DNA from: Streptomyces sp. CB01580
GTDB taxonomy: Bacteria > Actinomycetota > Actinomycetes > Streptomycetales > Streptomycetaceae
Length of the DNA stretch: 64,000 nt
Direction: 5' to 3'
Assembly: GCF_001905795.1 (NCBI RefSeq)
Contig: NZ_LIXJ01000008.1
Coordinates: 97,229-161,228 of the forward strand
Shown: positions 9,048 to 17,411 of the stretch, piece after piece
Numbering within the stretch: the stretch's first letter is position 1
Layout: every line of letters begins with the position of its first letter
Position numbers and translations under genes: made by a program
Notes under the pieces: model-generated
The model's database searches: none
What the model was told of the DNA's origin: nothing
The model's input: only the letters and a program-made list of their open reading frames with translations

Positions 9048-9782
9048 TCAGCCCATGAAGTGACCGCCGTCGACGACGAGTTGCTGTCCGGTGATGTAGC
9101 TGCTGCCCGCGGTAACCAGGAACTCGAGGGCATCTGCCATGTCCTCGTCCGTGCCGAGCCTGCGGCCGGGGATGGCGTTCAGGACGGTGGCCAGCCGCTC
9201 CGGGTCGTCGAGGCGATATCGCTCGACGACCTCGTCGGTGTCGGTGAATCCGGGCAGCAGGGCGTTCACCCTGATGTGCGGGGCCAGTTCGAGTGCCAGG
9301 CACTTGTTGAGCTGGAGCAGGCCCGCCTTGCTGGCGCAGTAGTTGGCGCCGCTCGTACGGGGCCGGATCGCCGTGGTGGAGGCGATGTTGACGATGCTGC
9401 CGCCGCCGGCCTCTACCATCGCAGGCGCCAGGGCCCGGCTGAGGTGGAAGGGGCCGGAGAGGTTGGTGGCGAGCACCGTGTCCCACTCCTCGGCGGTCAT
9501 CGACAGGAACGGCCGGTCGAGATTGACGCCGGCGTTGTTGACCAGGACGGCGGGTGCGCCGTGCTCGCTGGTGATCCGGGCGCAGACCGCTTGGATCTCG
9601 TCGGACCGTGTGAGGTCGCAGCGCAGTGTCTCGATCCGACCCTCACCGGCCCTTTCGGTCTCTCGTGCGGCGAGGTCGTTGCCGCGGTAGAGGGCGATCA
9701 CCCGGTGGCCGAGGGAGGCGAGCCGCAGGCTCAGTGCCCGTCCGATGCCGCGGGTGCCGCCACTGACCACGGATGTCGCCAT
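9048..9782 (-). CDS. Short-chain dehydrogenase/reductase (FabG-like)
   Basis: 244 residues. The cofactor motif SGGTRGIG is at residues 7-14, NNAG at about 82-85, and the catalytic set is Ser135, Tyr148 and Lys152 (YCASK). The C-terminal region ends with the usual TGQQLVVDGG. It reduces a ketone or beta-ketoacyl group, or oxidises the corresponding alcohol, with NAD(P)H. With an acyl carrier protein encoded in the same operon the substrate could be carrier-bound, but that is inference. The gap to the PhyH gene is 58 bases on the same transcript. Confidence 0.9.
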   Translation of the reverse strand: MATSVVSGGTRGIGRALSLRLASLGHRVIALYRGNDLAARETERAGEGRIETLRCDLTRSDEIQAVCARITSEHGAPAVLVNNAGVNLDRPFLSMTAEEWDTVLATNLSGPFHLSRALAPAMVEAGGGSIVNIASTTAIRPRTSGANYCASKAGLLQLNKCLALELAPHIRVNALLPGFTDTDEVVERYRLDDPERLATVLNAIPGRRLGTDEDMADALEFLVTAGSSYITGQQLVVDGGHFMG

Positions 9783-9813
9783 GGCGCCTCCCTGAAGTGG
9801 CGTGCAATGACGG

Positions 9814-10230
9814 TCAGTTGGAGACAAGGTCGCCGCGCTTGAGCCCGGATCCCTCGGGCACGGCGGCCGGGTCGCCGCCGAGGTCGGTGACCGCGTTGTG
9901 CTTGTCCACGAAGACGACGTGCGGGACGAAGGAGGCAACCTCGGCGTCCGTCATGGCAGCGTAGGCGATGATGATGACGCGGTCGCCGGGGCTGATGAGC
10001 CGGGCCGCGGCACCGTTGATGCCGATGACACCGGATCCGGCCGGGCCCTCTATGACGTACGTGGAAAGCCGGGAGCCGTTCTCGATGTCCACGATGTCGA
10101 CCTTCTCGCCGGGCAGTAGGTCGGCGGCCTTCATCAGGTCGGAGTCGATGGTCAGCGAGCCGACGTAGTGCAGGTCGGCCTGGGTGACGGTGGCACGGTG
10201 GATCTTCGACTTCATCAGGGTGCGGTACAT
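9814..10230 (-). CDS. panD: Aspartate 1-decarboxylase (PanD), operon-embedded copy
   Basis: 138 residues. The self-processing site is HYVGSLTID, giving cleavage between Gly24 and Ser25 to form the pyruvoyl group; Tyr58 and Arg54 match known active-site positions. It makes beta-alanine from L-aspartate. The housekeeping copy normally sits with panC, but here the gene lies inside an operon with a free-standing adenylation enzyme and carrier protein. A pathway-dedicated copy supplying beta-alanine (or a decarboxylated analogue) is therefore likely. The family call is firm; the dedicated role is inference. Confidence 0.93.
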   Translation of the reverse strand: MYRTLMKSKIHRATVTQADLHYVGSLTIDSDLMKAADLLPGEKVDIVDIENGSRLSTYVIEGPAGSGVIGINGAAARLISPGDRVIIIAYAAMTDAEVASFVPHVVFVDKHNAVTDLGGDPAAVPEGSGLKRGDLVSN

Positions 10231-10281
10231 GGAGATTTCCTCACGTGTGGTGGGTCGGTGCCGGCGCGGCCGCGGGTCGGG

Positions 10282-10800
10282 TCAGACCGGCCAGGTGGCG
10301 TAGCGCCGCATGCCGTACAGCAGCGGCGTCGCATCGGTGGCCGAGGTGTGCATCTCGGTGTGCAGCACCTCGCCGATGACAATGGTGTGGTCGTCCGCGG
10401 GGATGAGCCGGGTGACGCGGCACTCGGCGGTGGCGTGGGCGTCCTGCGGCAGCACCGGAAGGCCGGTGACGGGTCCGGGCCGCCAGGGGACGGTGCTGAA
10501 ACGTTCGGCGGCGGGGCCGGCGAACGCCTCGGCGGCGCGGCGCCCGGCGCTGTGCAGCAGGTTGACGGTGAAGGCGCCGCGGACGGTGAGTACCGGCAAG
10601 GTGCTGCCGTTGTCGGCCGCGCACACCAGGAGCTGCGGCGGGTCGAGGGAGAGCGAGCACAGGGCGGTGCAGGTGAAGCCGTACGCAGTGCCCCGCGCAT
10701 CGGCGGTGGCGACGACGGCGACGCCGCTGGGGTGGGAGCCCATCAGGGCCCGGAAGGCGTCGCGGGTGACCGCGAGATCGCCCTGGACGGGGGTCACCAT
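10282..10800 (-). CDS. Flavin reductase (HpaC-like FMN/FAD reductase)
   Basis: 172 residues. HPSGVAVVATADARG and GFTCTALCSLSLDPPQLLVC are the typical N-terminal flavin-binding strands of the flavin-reductase-like split-barrel family. These enzymes reduce free FMN or FAD with NAD(P)H and hand the product to a partner monooxygenase. The ATG overlaps the 3' end of the upstream acyl-CoA-dehydrogenase-fold gene by 7 bases, so co-translation is likely. I infer that one of the two ACAD-fold proteins here works as a two-component flavin monooxygenase rather than a plain dehydrogenase. Confidence 0.88.
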   Translation of the reverse strand: MVTPVQGDLAVTRDAFRALMGSHPSGVAVVATADARGTAYGFTCTALCSLSLDPPQLLVCAADNGSTLPVLTVRGAFTVNLLHSAGRRAAEAFAGPAAERFSTVPWRPGPVTGLPVLPQDAHATAECRVTRLIPADDHTIVIGEVLHTEMHTSATDATPLLYGMRRYATWPV

Positions 10801-11984
10801 GCGAAGGCCCGGGCATCGAACAGATTGACGCCGACAGCGGCCTTGCCCAGGTACTCCAGGCACTCCTGCGGCTTGGCCGGCATCACGTGCGCGAACGACG
10901 CCTCGCGGATCAGTCGCTCCAGGGGGTGGCTGCGGCTGACGGCGGCCGAGCCGCACAGTCGCAGCGCGTCCTGGGCGAGCTGTGGGCCGACCTCGCCGAC
11001 GACGTACTTGGCGGCGTGGACCATGGTGTTGGCCTCCAGGCTGCCGCGCTGGGTGGTGACGAGGTCACCGGCCTCGTGGACCAGGGCGCGGGCGGCCCGG
11101 AGCCGGGCGTACATCCGGCCGAGCTCCTGGTGCACGACGGGCGAGTCGGCGCGGCCGGGGGCCGCGGTGACATGGTCGACGGTGTGCCGGAAGAGGGCTT
11201 CGGCGATGCCGAGGTAGGCGCCGGTGTAACCGGCGACCATCCAGTGCGGTTCGCGGACGACCTTGAACAGGGACATGCCCTCGACGCCGAGGTAGAGGCG
11301 GGAGCGGGGCACCGGGACCTCGTCCAGGGTCATCGCGGCGGTGCTGGTGCCGTACATCGCGGACATGTGGTGGACGGTGCCGAAGCTGAGGCCGGGGTCG
11401 TCGGCGGCGACGACGAAGTGTGAGACCTCACCGGTGTCCTCGGTGCCGTCGGCGGAAGCGGCCGCGACGACGTAGTAGTCGGCGGCGCCGGCGAGCGAGA
11501 CGAAGGACTTCCTTCCGCTCAGGATGTAGTGGGTGCCGTCGTCGGAGAGCCGGTAACGGGTCTGCAGGCCGCGGAGTTTGGCGCCACGGCCGGCCTCGGA
11601 GGTGGCGGAGGCGAACAGCTTGTGCCCGTTCACGACCTCGTCCAGCATCCAGGAGCGGAACGTCTCGGCGGCCGGGGGCAGCCGGGTGCCGGCGGCGTCT
11701 GCGAGCGCGCCGATGACGACGTGATGCATGTTGAAGCCGAGGGCGGCAGCGCCGTTGTGCGCGCCGAGTTCGGCCAGCACCCGCCAGTAGTCCCCGAAGC
11801 CGAGGCCGGCACCACCCGCCTCCTGCGGGACGAGCAGGGCGAGCAGGCCGGAGTCGCGCAGGAGGCGGTAGGCCTCGTGTCCGTCGGCGCGCCCGGAGTC
11901 GGCATCGGCGGCGAGCGGGGCGAGCGCGGTGCCGGCCTCCGCGGCGAGTTTGCGGAGGTCGTCGAGTTGGGTCGGCAGCGTCAT
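10794..11984 (-). CDS. Acyl-CoA dehydrogenase-fold flavoprotein 1
   Basis: 396 residues spanning the whole ACAD fold: an N-terminal helical domain, a middle beta domain (FASATSEAGRGAKLRG then GRKSFVSLAGAADYYVV), and a C-terminal four-helix domain ending HVMPAKPQECLEYLGK. The catalytic-glutamate motif of short-chain acyl-CoA dehydrogenases is not obvious, and the next gene encodes a flavin reductase, so it may be an ACAD-fold monooxygenase (like DszC or KijD3) or an acyl-carrier-protein oxidase. The ATG at 11984 has AAGGA 7 bases upstream. The reaction is inferred only; family membership is clear. Confidence 0.87.
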   Translation of the reverse strand: MTLPTQLDDLRKLAAEAGTALAPLAADADSGRADGHEAYRLLRDSGLLALLVPQEAGGAGLGFGDYWRVLAELGAHNGAAALGFNMHHVVIGALADAAGTRLPPAAETFRSWMLDEVVNGHKLFASATSEAGRGAKLRGLQTRYRLSDDGTHYILSGRKSFVSLAGAADYYVVAAASADGTEDTGEVSHFVVAADDPGLSFGTVHHMSAMYGTSTAAMTLDEVPVPRSRLYLGVEGMSLFKVVREPHWMVAGYTGAYLGIAEALFRHTVDHVTAAPGRADSPVVHQELGRMYARLRAARALVHEAGDLVTTQRGSLEANTMVHAAKYVVGEVGPQLAQDALRLCGSAAVSRSHPLERLIREASFAHVMPAKPQECLEYLGKAAVGVNLFDARAFAW

Positions 11985-12043
11985 CGATGTCCTTCGGGTC
12001 GGTTCTCGGCCGGTCGGTGCTCGATCAGGCAGTGCTCGAACAG

Positions 12044-13204
12044 TCAGTTCTCGACCGGTAGGCCGAGTTGACGTGCGATACCCACGCGCAGCAGGTCGTT
12101 GGGGCCGGCGTAGGTGAGGGCCGCCATGGGGCTTGCCAGGTCGGCGGCCAGATCGAAGTCGGGGAGGAAGGCGCGTACGCCGGACAGCGCGGTGGCCTGC
12201 TCGGTCAGTCGGACGTAGTCCTCGGAGACGGAGATCTTGGTGAGGGCGGCCTCGGTGGCCAGCTGGCGGGCGGGCGTACCGCCGTCGAGCCGGGCGGCCA
12301 TCGCGTAGAGCTGGACGCGAGAGCGGTGCAGCGCCAGTGCCATGTCGCTGACCCGGGAGGCGACTTGGTGGCTCGCGCCCATGCGGCGGCCGAAGTGGTC
12401 GCGCTTTCTGGCCCACGCGACGGTACGGGCCAGGGTGTGGTGCATCGGGCCGAGGGCGTAGCCGAGGATGACGGAGCGTTCCCAGGCGGTGGTGGAGGCC
12501 ATCACCGCAAGGCCGGAGCCCTCCTCGCCGAGCAGCGCGCTCGTCGGCAACCGGGCGGCGTCGAAGAGGAGCTCCCCCATCGGCACGGTGGGCAGCGCGG
12601 TCTTGGTGAAGGTCTCGCCGCGGCGGACCCCCGGCAGGTCGAGCGGGACGAGGAACGCGGACAGCGCGAACGGGGAGCGTCCCTCGGCGGTGCGGGCGAA
12701 GACGATCGCCCGGTCGGCGACAGGGGCGGCGGTGATGAACGTCTTGGCGCCGTCGAGGACGAAGCCATCGCCGTCGCGCCGGGCGCGGGTCTCCATGGAG
12801 AACGGGTCGCTGCCGCCGCCGCGTTCGGTCAGCGCGTGGCACAGCAGCACCCGCCCGTTCTGGACGTCGGCGACCGCGCGCCGGGCCTCGGCGCCGAGGG
12901 CGGCCTGCAGTGGGAACTGCATCCCGAAGACCTGCGAGGCCAGCGCGTAGCACAGGCCCGGGTCGACGCCGGCCAGACCGATGCCCTCGATCATGGCGAG
13001 CGAGCGGACGACGGGGCCGGGCCCCCCGGCGTCCGGTGCGGCGAGCCGCAGGACGCCAAGGCCGGCCATGGCCTGCCACTGCGTGGTGAAGTCCTTGGCA
13101 GCGACCTGTTCCAGGACCGGTGCGGCCAGGTCCCGGTAGGTGTCGACGAGCCGCTCGGTCTCCGGGGTGCCGGTGCGCAGCGCCGCGAGGGTCACGGCGC
13201 TCAC
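12044..13204 (-). CDS. Acyl-CoA dehydrogenase-fold flavoprotein 2 (PltE/RedW-like aminoacyl-carrier desaturase)
   Basis: 386 residues. CHALTERGGGSDPFSM and LDGAKTFITAAPVAD form the flavin-binding middle domain, and WERSVILGYALGPM with KRDHFGRRMGASHQV lies in the C-terminal domain. From memory it resembles the prolyl-S-carrier dehydrogenases PltE and RedW, which make pyrrole-2-carboxylate. The usual EGTSEIQ glutamate segment is replaced by YAGPNDLLR, comparable with its divergence in PltE. The GTG start overlaps the carrier-protein stop (GTGA). With the adjacent carrier protein and adenylation enzyme it forms the classic aminoacyl-activation/desaturation trio. Whether the substrate is proline or another amino acid is unknown. 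Confidence 0.85.
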   Translation of the reverse strand: MSAVTLAALRTGTPETERLVDTYRDLAAPVLEQVAAKDFTTQWQAMAGLGVLRLAAPDAGGPGPVVRSLAMIEGIGLAGVDPGLCYALASQVFGMQFPLQAALGAEARRAVADVQNGRVLLCHALTERGGGSDPFSMETRARRDGDGFVLDGAKTFITAAPVADRAIVFARTAEGRSPFALSAFLVPLDLPGVRRGETFTKTALPTVPMGELLFDAARLPTSALLGEEGSGLAVMASTTAWERSVILGYALGPMHHTLARTVAWARKRDHFGRRMGASHQVASRVSDMALALHRSRVQLYAMAARLDGGTPARQLATEAALTKISVSEDYVRLTEQATALSGVRAFLPDFDLAADLASPMAALTYAGPNDLLRVGIARQLGLPVEN

Positions 13205-13461
13205 TCGTCGCCCTCGCCGGCGAGGTTCCCGATGGCGGCCCACAGGGCCTTGGGGGTACGGAAATTGGCGGCGACGATTGCGGTGTCGGGCAGGGAGATG
13301 CCGCCTTCCTTGTCGAGCGCCGTGACGATCTCCATGATCGCTAGCGAGTCGACCAGGCCCATCTCAAGCAGCGGGGTGTCGGCGTTCAGGGACCGGTCCT
13401 CGCCGGGGCCCCAGGTGATGCGGCTGCTGATGAGGGTGCAGAGTTCTTCGACACTGTTCAT
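13201..13461 (-). CDS. Acyl/peptidyl carrier protein
   Basis: 86 residues, the length of free-standing carriers such as PltL and RedO. The phosphopantetheine attachment site is Ser39 in MGLVDSLAIMEIV (D-S-L core), preceded by the usual acidic loop. It would carry the amino or acyl group activated by the adenylation enzyme for oxidation by the ACAD-fold proteins. It overlaps both neighbours by 4 bases (ATGA with the ligase gene, GTGA with the dehydrogenase gene), strongly indicating a stoichiometric, co-translated module. Confidence 0.93.
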   Translation of the reverse strand: MNSVEELCTLISSRITWGPGEDRSLNADTPLLEMGLVDSLAIMEIVTALDKEGGISLPDTAIVAANFRTPKALWAAIGNLAGEGDE

Positions 13462-15020
13462 GCGGGGATCTCCTCCAGGTGTGCGGGGTCGGTGGCGTGG
13501 CTCAGGGCACGGCGGTCGACCTTTCCGCTGGTGGTGGTGGGCAGCGTGGCGACCGGGACGATCCGGTCGGGCAGCATCCGCTTGGGCAGCACGTCGCGCA
13601 GCGCGGCCAGCACGTCCCGTTCGGTGGCGTCCGTCTGTACGTAGGCCCAGATCTGGTCGGCGTACGGGCCGTCCTTGGCGACGACGGCGGCGACGGCGAC
13701 CCGTGACAGGTCGAGGACGGCGCTTTCCACGTCGAGCAGGTCGATGCGGTGGCCGCGTCGTTTGATCTGGGAATCGCGCCGGCCGCGCAGGAAGACCCGG
13801 CCGTCGGGGGTGATCCGGCCGATGTCGCCGCTGGCGTAGGCGCGGCGGGCCACTCCGTCGCGGAAGGTGACGGTGCGGGTGGGGTCGCTCGGTTCGCCGC
13901 CGTGCAGATAGCCCTGGAAGACGGTGGGTCCGGCGATGTGGATCTCGCCTTCGCCGTCGGTGGGCCGGCCTTCCTCGTCGAGCACCTCGATGTGTACGTC
14001 CCCGATGCCGCGGCCGATGGTCAGTTCCTGGCCGGCGGTCCAGTCGGCCGGCACCCGGTAGTAGGTGCAGGCATTGGTCTCGGTGGGCCCGTACAGGTTG
14101 TAGAGGGGCACCCCGTCAAGGAGCCGCAGGTACCGTTCGAGGAGTTCCGGGGCGAACGCCTCCCCGCCGAAGGCCGCGAGACGAAGGGCGGGCGGGCGGG
14201 CGTCGGCGATGCCGCCCTGCTGAAGCATGCCGTGATAGAGGGAGGGTACGGCGATGAAGTGGGTGATGCGCTGTTCGGTCAGCCAGCCGACGACATCGCG
14301 CGGGAAGGTTCGCAGCAGGTCCGGCATCAGGACCGTGCAGGCGCCGGTGGCAGCGGCGCTGAACAGGTCGAAGGTGGTCAGGTCGAAGGTGAGGGCAGCC
14401 TGGGAGCCGATCCGGTCGTCCGGGGTGAGGCCGAACTCGCGGGCGGCCCACAGGGCGTAGTGGGCGACGTTCTCGTGCGAGAGCAGGACGCCCTTGGGCC
14501 AGCCTGTGCTGCCGGAGGTGAAGAGGATGTAGCCGCCGCGATCGGTGGGCGCGGGCAGTGGCGCGGGCCGCTCCTCGGGGGCGAGCACGCGCAGCCAGTG
14601 CAGGCCATGGTCGAGGGCGCCCTCGTCGGCCGGAGAGCCGTCGCGGACGCGGGTGGCGGCGCGGTGGGCCCCGGCCAGGGCGCGGTTGCTGGCCAGCAGC
14701 AGGGACAGGCCCGCGTTGCGGATCATGCGGGCGGTGCGTTCCGGAGGGTCGGCGGTGTCGAGGGGCGCCGCCACCGCACCGGCCCGCAGCGCCGCGTACA
14801 GGGCGATGACGGTGGCCGGGGTCTTGGGGGCGTAGACGCCGACCCGGTCGCCCGGTGCGACGCCGGCGGCGGTCAGCCCGGAGGTCAACACGTCGACGGC
14901 TCGGTCGAGTTGGGCGTAGGTCCAGCTTTCACCGGCGCCTTCCAGGGCGGTGCGGTCGGGGTGGGTCTGCGCGGAGCGGGCCAGGAGGGCGTCGAGGCGT
15001 GTGGGGTGCTCCGTGGTCAT
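13458..15020 (-). CDS. Free-standing adenylation enzyme (AMP-dependent ligase)
   Basis: 520 residues, a complete ANL enzyme. Core motifs in order: FTSGSTGWPKG (A3), TFDLTTFDLF (A4), NLYGPTETNA (A5), YASGDIGR (A7), GRRDSQIKRRGHRID (A8) and TTSGKVDRRAL with the catalytic lysine near residue 500 (A10). The A4 pattern resembles L-prolyl-AMP ligases (PltF/RedM). It should adenylate an amino acid and load it onto the 86-residue carrier encoded directly downstream. The true substrate could be proline, beta-alanine (given panD in the operon) or another amino acid. The start overlaps the stop of the hydrolase gene by one base. Confidence 0.92.
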   Translation of the reverse strand: MTTEHPTRLDALLARSAQTHPDRTALEGAGESWTYAQLDRAVDVLTSGLTAAGVAPGDRVGVYAPKTPATVIALYAALRAGAVAAPLDTADPPERTARMIRNAGLSLLLASNRALAGAHRAATRVRDGSPADEGALDHGLHWLRVLAPEERPAPLPAPTDRGGYILFTSGSTGWPKGVLLSHENVAHYALWAAREFGLTPDDRIGSQAALTFDLTTFDLFSAAATGACTVLMPDLLRTFPRDVVGWLTEQRITHFIAVPSLYHGMLQQGGIADARPPALRLAAFGGEAFAPELLERYLRLLDGVPLYNLYGPTETNACTYYRVPADWTAGQELTIGRGIGDVHIEVLDEEGRPTDGEGEIHIAGPTVFQGYLHGGEPSDPTRTVTFRDGVARRAYASGDIGRITPDGRVFLRGRRDSQIKRRGHRIDLLDVESAVLDLSRVAVAAVVAKDGPYADQIWAYVQTDATERDVLAALRDVLPKRMLPDRIVPVATLPTTTSGKVDRRALSHATDPAHLEEIPA

Positions 15021-15799
15021 CAGGCGGCCTCCACGGAATGGGTGTTCGTGGTGTGTGTGGTGAGGAAGGCGCGGATGGTGTCGATGACGAGGTCGGGGCA
15101 GACCAGGTGGGGGTAGTGGTCGCAGCCCTCGGGCACCAGCTGCTGGAAAGGGCCGCGGACCGCGCGCTCGACGGCGTCGACCTGGCCGAGGGAGCCGTAC
15201 TCGTCCGCGTCTCCCTGGATCACCAGCACCGGCGCGGTGACGTCGAGGTCGTCCTCGATGGACCAGCTGCGGAAACCGGGAGAGAGCCAGACCCCGCTCC
15301 ACCGCTCGAAGACGGCCCGGGGGTCGTCGTGTACAAGGGCCAGCTTCTTGGCGAGCGGACCGGCCTGGTAGGAGGCGCTGGCGGCCTCGATGCCGATGCG
15401 GTTCTCCTGCTCGAAGTACATGTGCGGGCCCATCCCGACGACGGCTTCGACGGGCCGCACCGAGGCGTGCAGCAGCGCCATGGAGGCGCCGTCGCTGTGG
15501 CCCACCAGGACGGGGCGGTGCATGCCGAGCGCGTCGAGCAGCTCGGGCAGCAGGTCCTGGGCGTGCTCGTGCATGTAGCGGGGGGTGCGGGGCAACGGAT
15601 CGGGGCCGCTGCCGCCGTTGCCGTGGCGGGAGTAGACCAGGGCGCGGCGTCCGGTGGCGGCGGCAAGGCGGGCGGGAAAGCGGCCCCAGGCGGCGACGCA
15701 GCCGAGTCCGCCGTGCAGGAAGACCAGGGGGGCCAGGTTCGTGTCACCGTCGATGACGACGTGTTCGAGGGGGCCGTTGCGCGTATCGATTACCGGCAC
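15020..15799 (-). CDS. Alpha/beta hydrolase (possible thioesterase)
   Basis: 259 residues. The nucleophile elbow is GHSDGAS with Ser102, the oxyanion region is FLHGGLG, and the acid and base are likely in the GDADEYG and CDHYPHL regions. No signal peptide or membrane segment. It is the first gene of the leftward ten-gene operon. It could release the finished acyl group from the carrier protein or cleave a later intermediate; both are inference. The ATG at 15799 is followed by a typical strand-rich N-terminus. Upstream is the long divergent region shared with the LysR gene. Confidence 0.88.
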   Translation of the reverse strand: MPVIDTRNGPLEHVVIDGDTNLAPLVFLHGGLGCVAAWGRFPARLAAATGRRALVYSRHGNGGSGPDPLPRTPRYMHEHAQDLLPELLDALGMHRPVLVGHSDGASMALLHASVRPVEAVVGMGPHMYFEQENRIGIEAASASYQAGPLAKKLALVHDDPRAVFERWSGVWLSPGFRSWSIEDDLDVTAPVLVIQGDADEYGSLGQVDAVERAVRGPFQQLVPEGCDHYPHLVCPDLVIDTIRAFLTTHTTNTHSVEAA

Positions 15800-16331
15800 A
15801 TCAACATCCTTCTCCGTGATTTACGGCGGCAGAGCGGACATTCCAGAAAACCCGGCCGGATTTACCCCGCGTCGATCTGTCGCAGCGGGCGGAGTAGATC
15901 CGGGCGGCGGGAGCGGAAAGGCTGCTGAAACAGTTGAGGAAATAGCTTTCAATAGGGCGAAGGCAGGCGGCAGGACAGCGATGCAGGGCCGAAGTGCCGC
16001 GTTACATCGAACTGCCTGTGCCGAGCCTCATGCCGCTGCCGGGTGGTGCGGGCGGCAACGGGCCTCGGAGTATCCTCCGGGGTTGCGAAGTGGCTGGCTT
16101 GGGGCGCGGGTGCCCGCCGAGCGCCCCGCCGGCCGCGTTTTATTTCGCTCTTCCTTTGGTCGGTTTTGCGCCATTCCGTTTGACGGCGCGCACCAATACT
16201 CCCGCATGGCGTACCCCCGTTGAACGTACGACTGCACACCGGTGGCGTCCAATGCCGGCGCGTGACGATTCCCGGACGCCTGTCCGCTCGGTGATACCTA
16301 GAAGACTAGACAAACTATCGAGGCGGCGGAA
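15800..16331. promoter_or_regulatory. Divergent intergenic region between the ten-gene operon and the LysR gene
   Basis: 532 bases with no credible ORF and lower GC than the flanks, especially 15800-15960 and 16275-16335. It must hold the promoters for both the leftward operon and the rightward LysR gene. A TTGACG hexamer lies at 16180-16185 but no convincing -10 follows it. A LysR-type T-N11-A operator could not be placed with confidence. Confidence 0.55.
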
Positions 16332-17219
16332 ATGACATTGCTGAACGACCTATACGCTCCCAGAATGAATATCGACCTGCGTCACTTGCGATGTTTTCTG
16401 GCCGTAGCCGAGGAAGGAGGCTTCACGGCCGCCGGCCGCCGCCTGCATCTGGCCCAGCCGACCCTGACCCGCAACATCAGAACCCTCGAGGAGTCCCTGG
16501 GCGTACGGCTCTTCGAACGCACCACCCGCAGAACCGAGCTCACCGACAAGGGAACGACGCTCTTGGGGACTGTCGCCCCACTGCTGCGCCAACTCGATTC
16601 GGCGCTCAAGGATGTGCGGGAAGGGGAGAAACTGTGCATCGGGTTCAGCTGGGGACTGCCCGAGGGCTTATCGCGGATCGCCGCGCGGTTCGGGGAGGTG
16701 ACCGGGGTCCGAGTCGAATTCGCCCGCTGTGACACCCCCCAGGCCGGACTCGATACCGGCCGGGTGCATCTGGGCCTGCTGCGCGGCGCGCCCCTCCCGA
16801 AGGGGCTGCGCGGCGTCCTCCTCTACGAAGAGTCCCGCATCGCGGCCGTCCCCGCGAGCTGGCGGCTGGCCGAACGCACCGAACTGGACTGGGCGGAGCT
16901 CGCCGATCTGCCGTTGATCATCAACACCGTCAGCGGCACGACCTTCCCCGAGATGTGGCCCGCCGGCAGCCGGCCGACGGTCGGCGCCGAATGCCGAAAC
17001 TGCGACGAATGGCTGGAGCAGGTGGCTGTCGGCCTCGGCGTGGGTACCGCACCGGTCTCCGCCGCCCGCCGCTACACCCATCCCTTCGTCCGCCTCGTCC
17101 CGCTGACCGGAGCACCCACCGTGCCCGCATATCTCGCACACCCCTCGCACGGTGCCCACCCGCAGGCCACGCGCTTCGCCGACCACGCCTGGCGGGTGGC
17201 GGACGAGCTCCAGACGTAG
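16332..17219 (+). CDS. LysR-family transcriptional regulator of the divergent operon
   Basis: 295 residues. The winged helix-turn-helix occupies the first ~65 residues (HLRCFLAVAEEGGFTAAGRR, then TLTRNIRTLEESLGVRLFER), followed by the LysR effector-binding domain with its VHLGLLRG and GVGTAPVSAA strands. The ATG at 16332 follows GAGGCGGCGGAA, a fair ribosome-binding site; an ATG at 16365 would give a more typical LysR N-terminus. Divergent placement is the standard arrangement for a LysR protein controlling the adjacent operon, probably in response to a pathway substrate or product. Confidence 0.92.
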   Translation: MTLLNDLYAPRMNIDLRHLRCFLAVAEEGGFTAAGRRLHLAQPTLTRNIRTLEESLGVRLFERTTRRTELTDKGTTLLGTVAPLLRQLDSALKDVREGEKLCIGFSWGLPEGLSRIAARFGEVTGVRVEFARCDTPQAGLDTGRVHLGLLRGAPLPKGLRGVLLYEESRIAAVPASWRLAERTELDWAELADLPLIINTVSGTTFPEMWPAGSRPTVGAECRNCDEWLEQVAVGLGVGTAPVSAARRYTHPFVRLVPLTGAPTVPAYLAHPSHGAHPQATRFADHAWRVADELQT

Positions 17220-17411
17220 CAGGCACCGGCCGCGCGCCACTGTCCGCCGCCGTGTGCCGCTGGTCCATGTCCTGATCGCCCGGGCTCCACGCTCCCTGCG
17301 AGTGCCGACGCGCCTCCGTGACCGTCTCCGGCCCGCCCGGCAGTACCTCTACGATGCAGCGACGGTCCCGCATGCAGGTCGGGCACCGGCGCGGCGGAGC
17401 CCCGGACCCAG

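Noticed and set aside
13458..15020. Operon as a siderophore or ordinary NRPS cluster
   Set aside because: No condensation, thioesterase or multidomain NRPS gene is present; only one stand-alone adenylation enzyme and one carrier.
16180..16200. TTGACG as a LysR gene -35 box
   Set aside because: No -10-like hexamer at 16-19 bases.
15949..16239. 96-codon minus-strand ORF between the operon and the LysR gene
   Set aside because: Basic low-complexity translation without a start context; region is more plausibly a divergent promoter.
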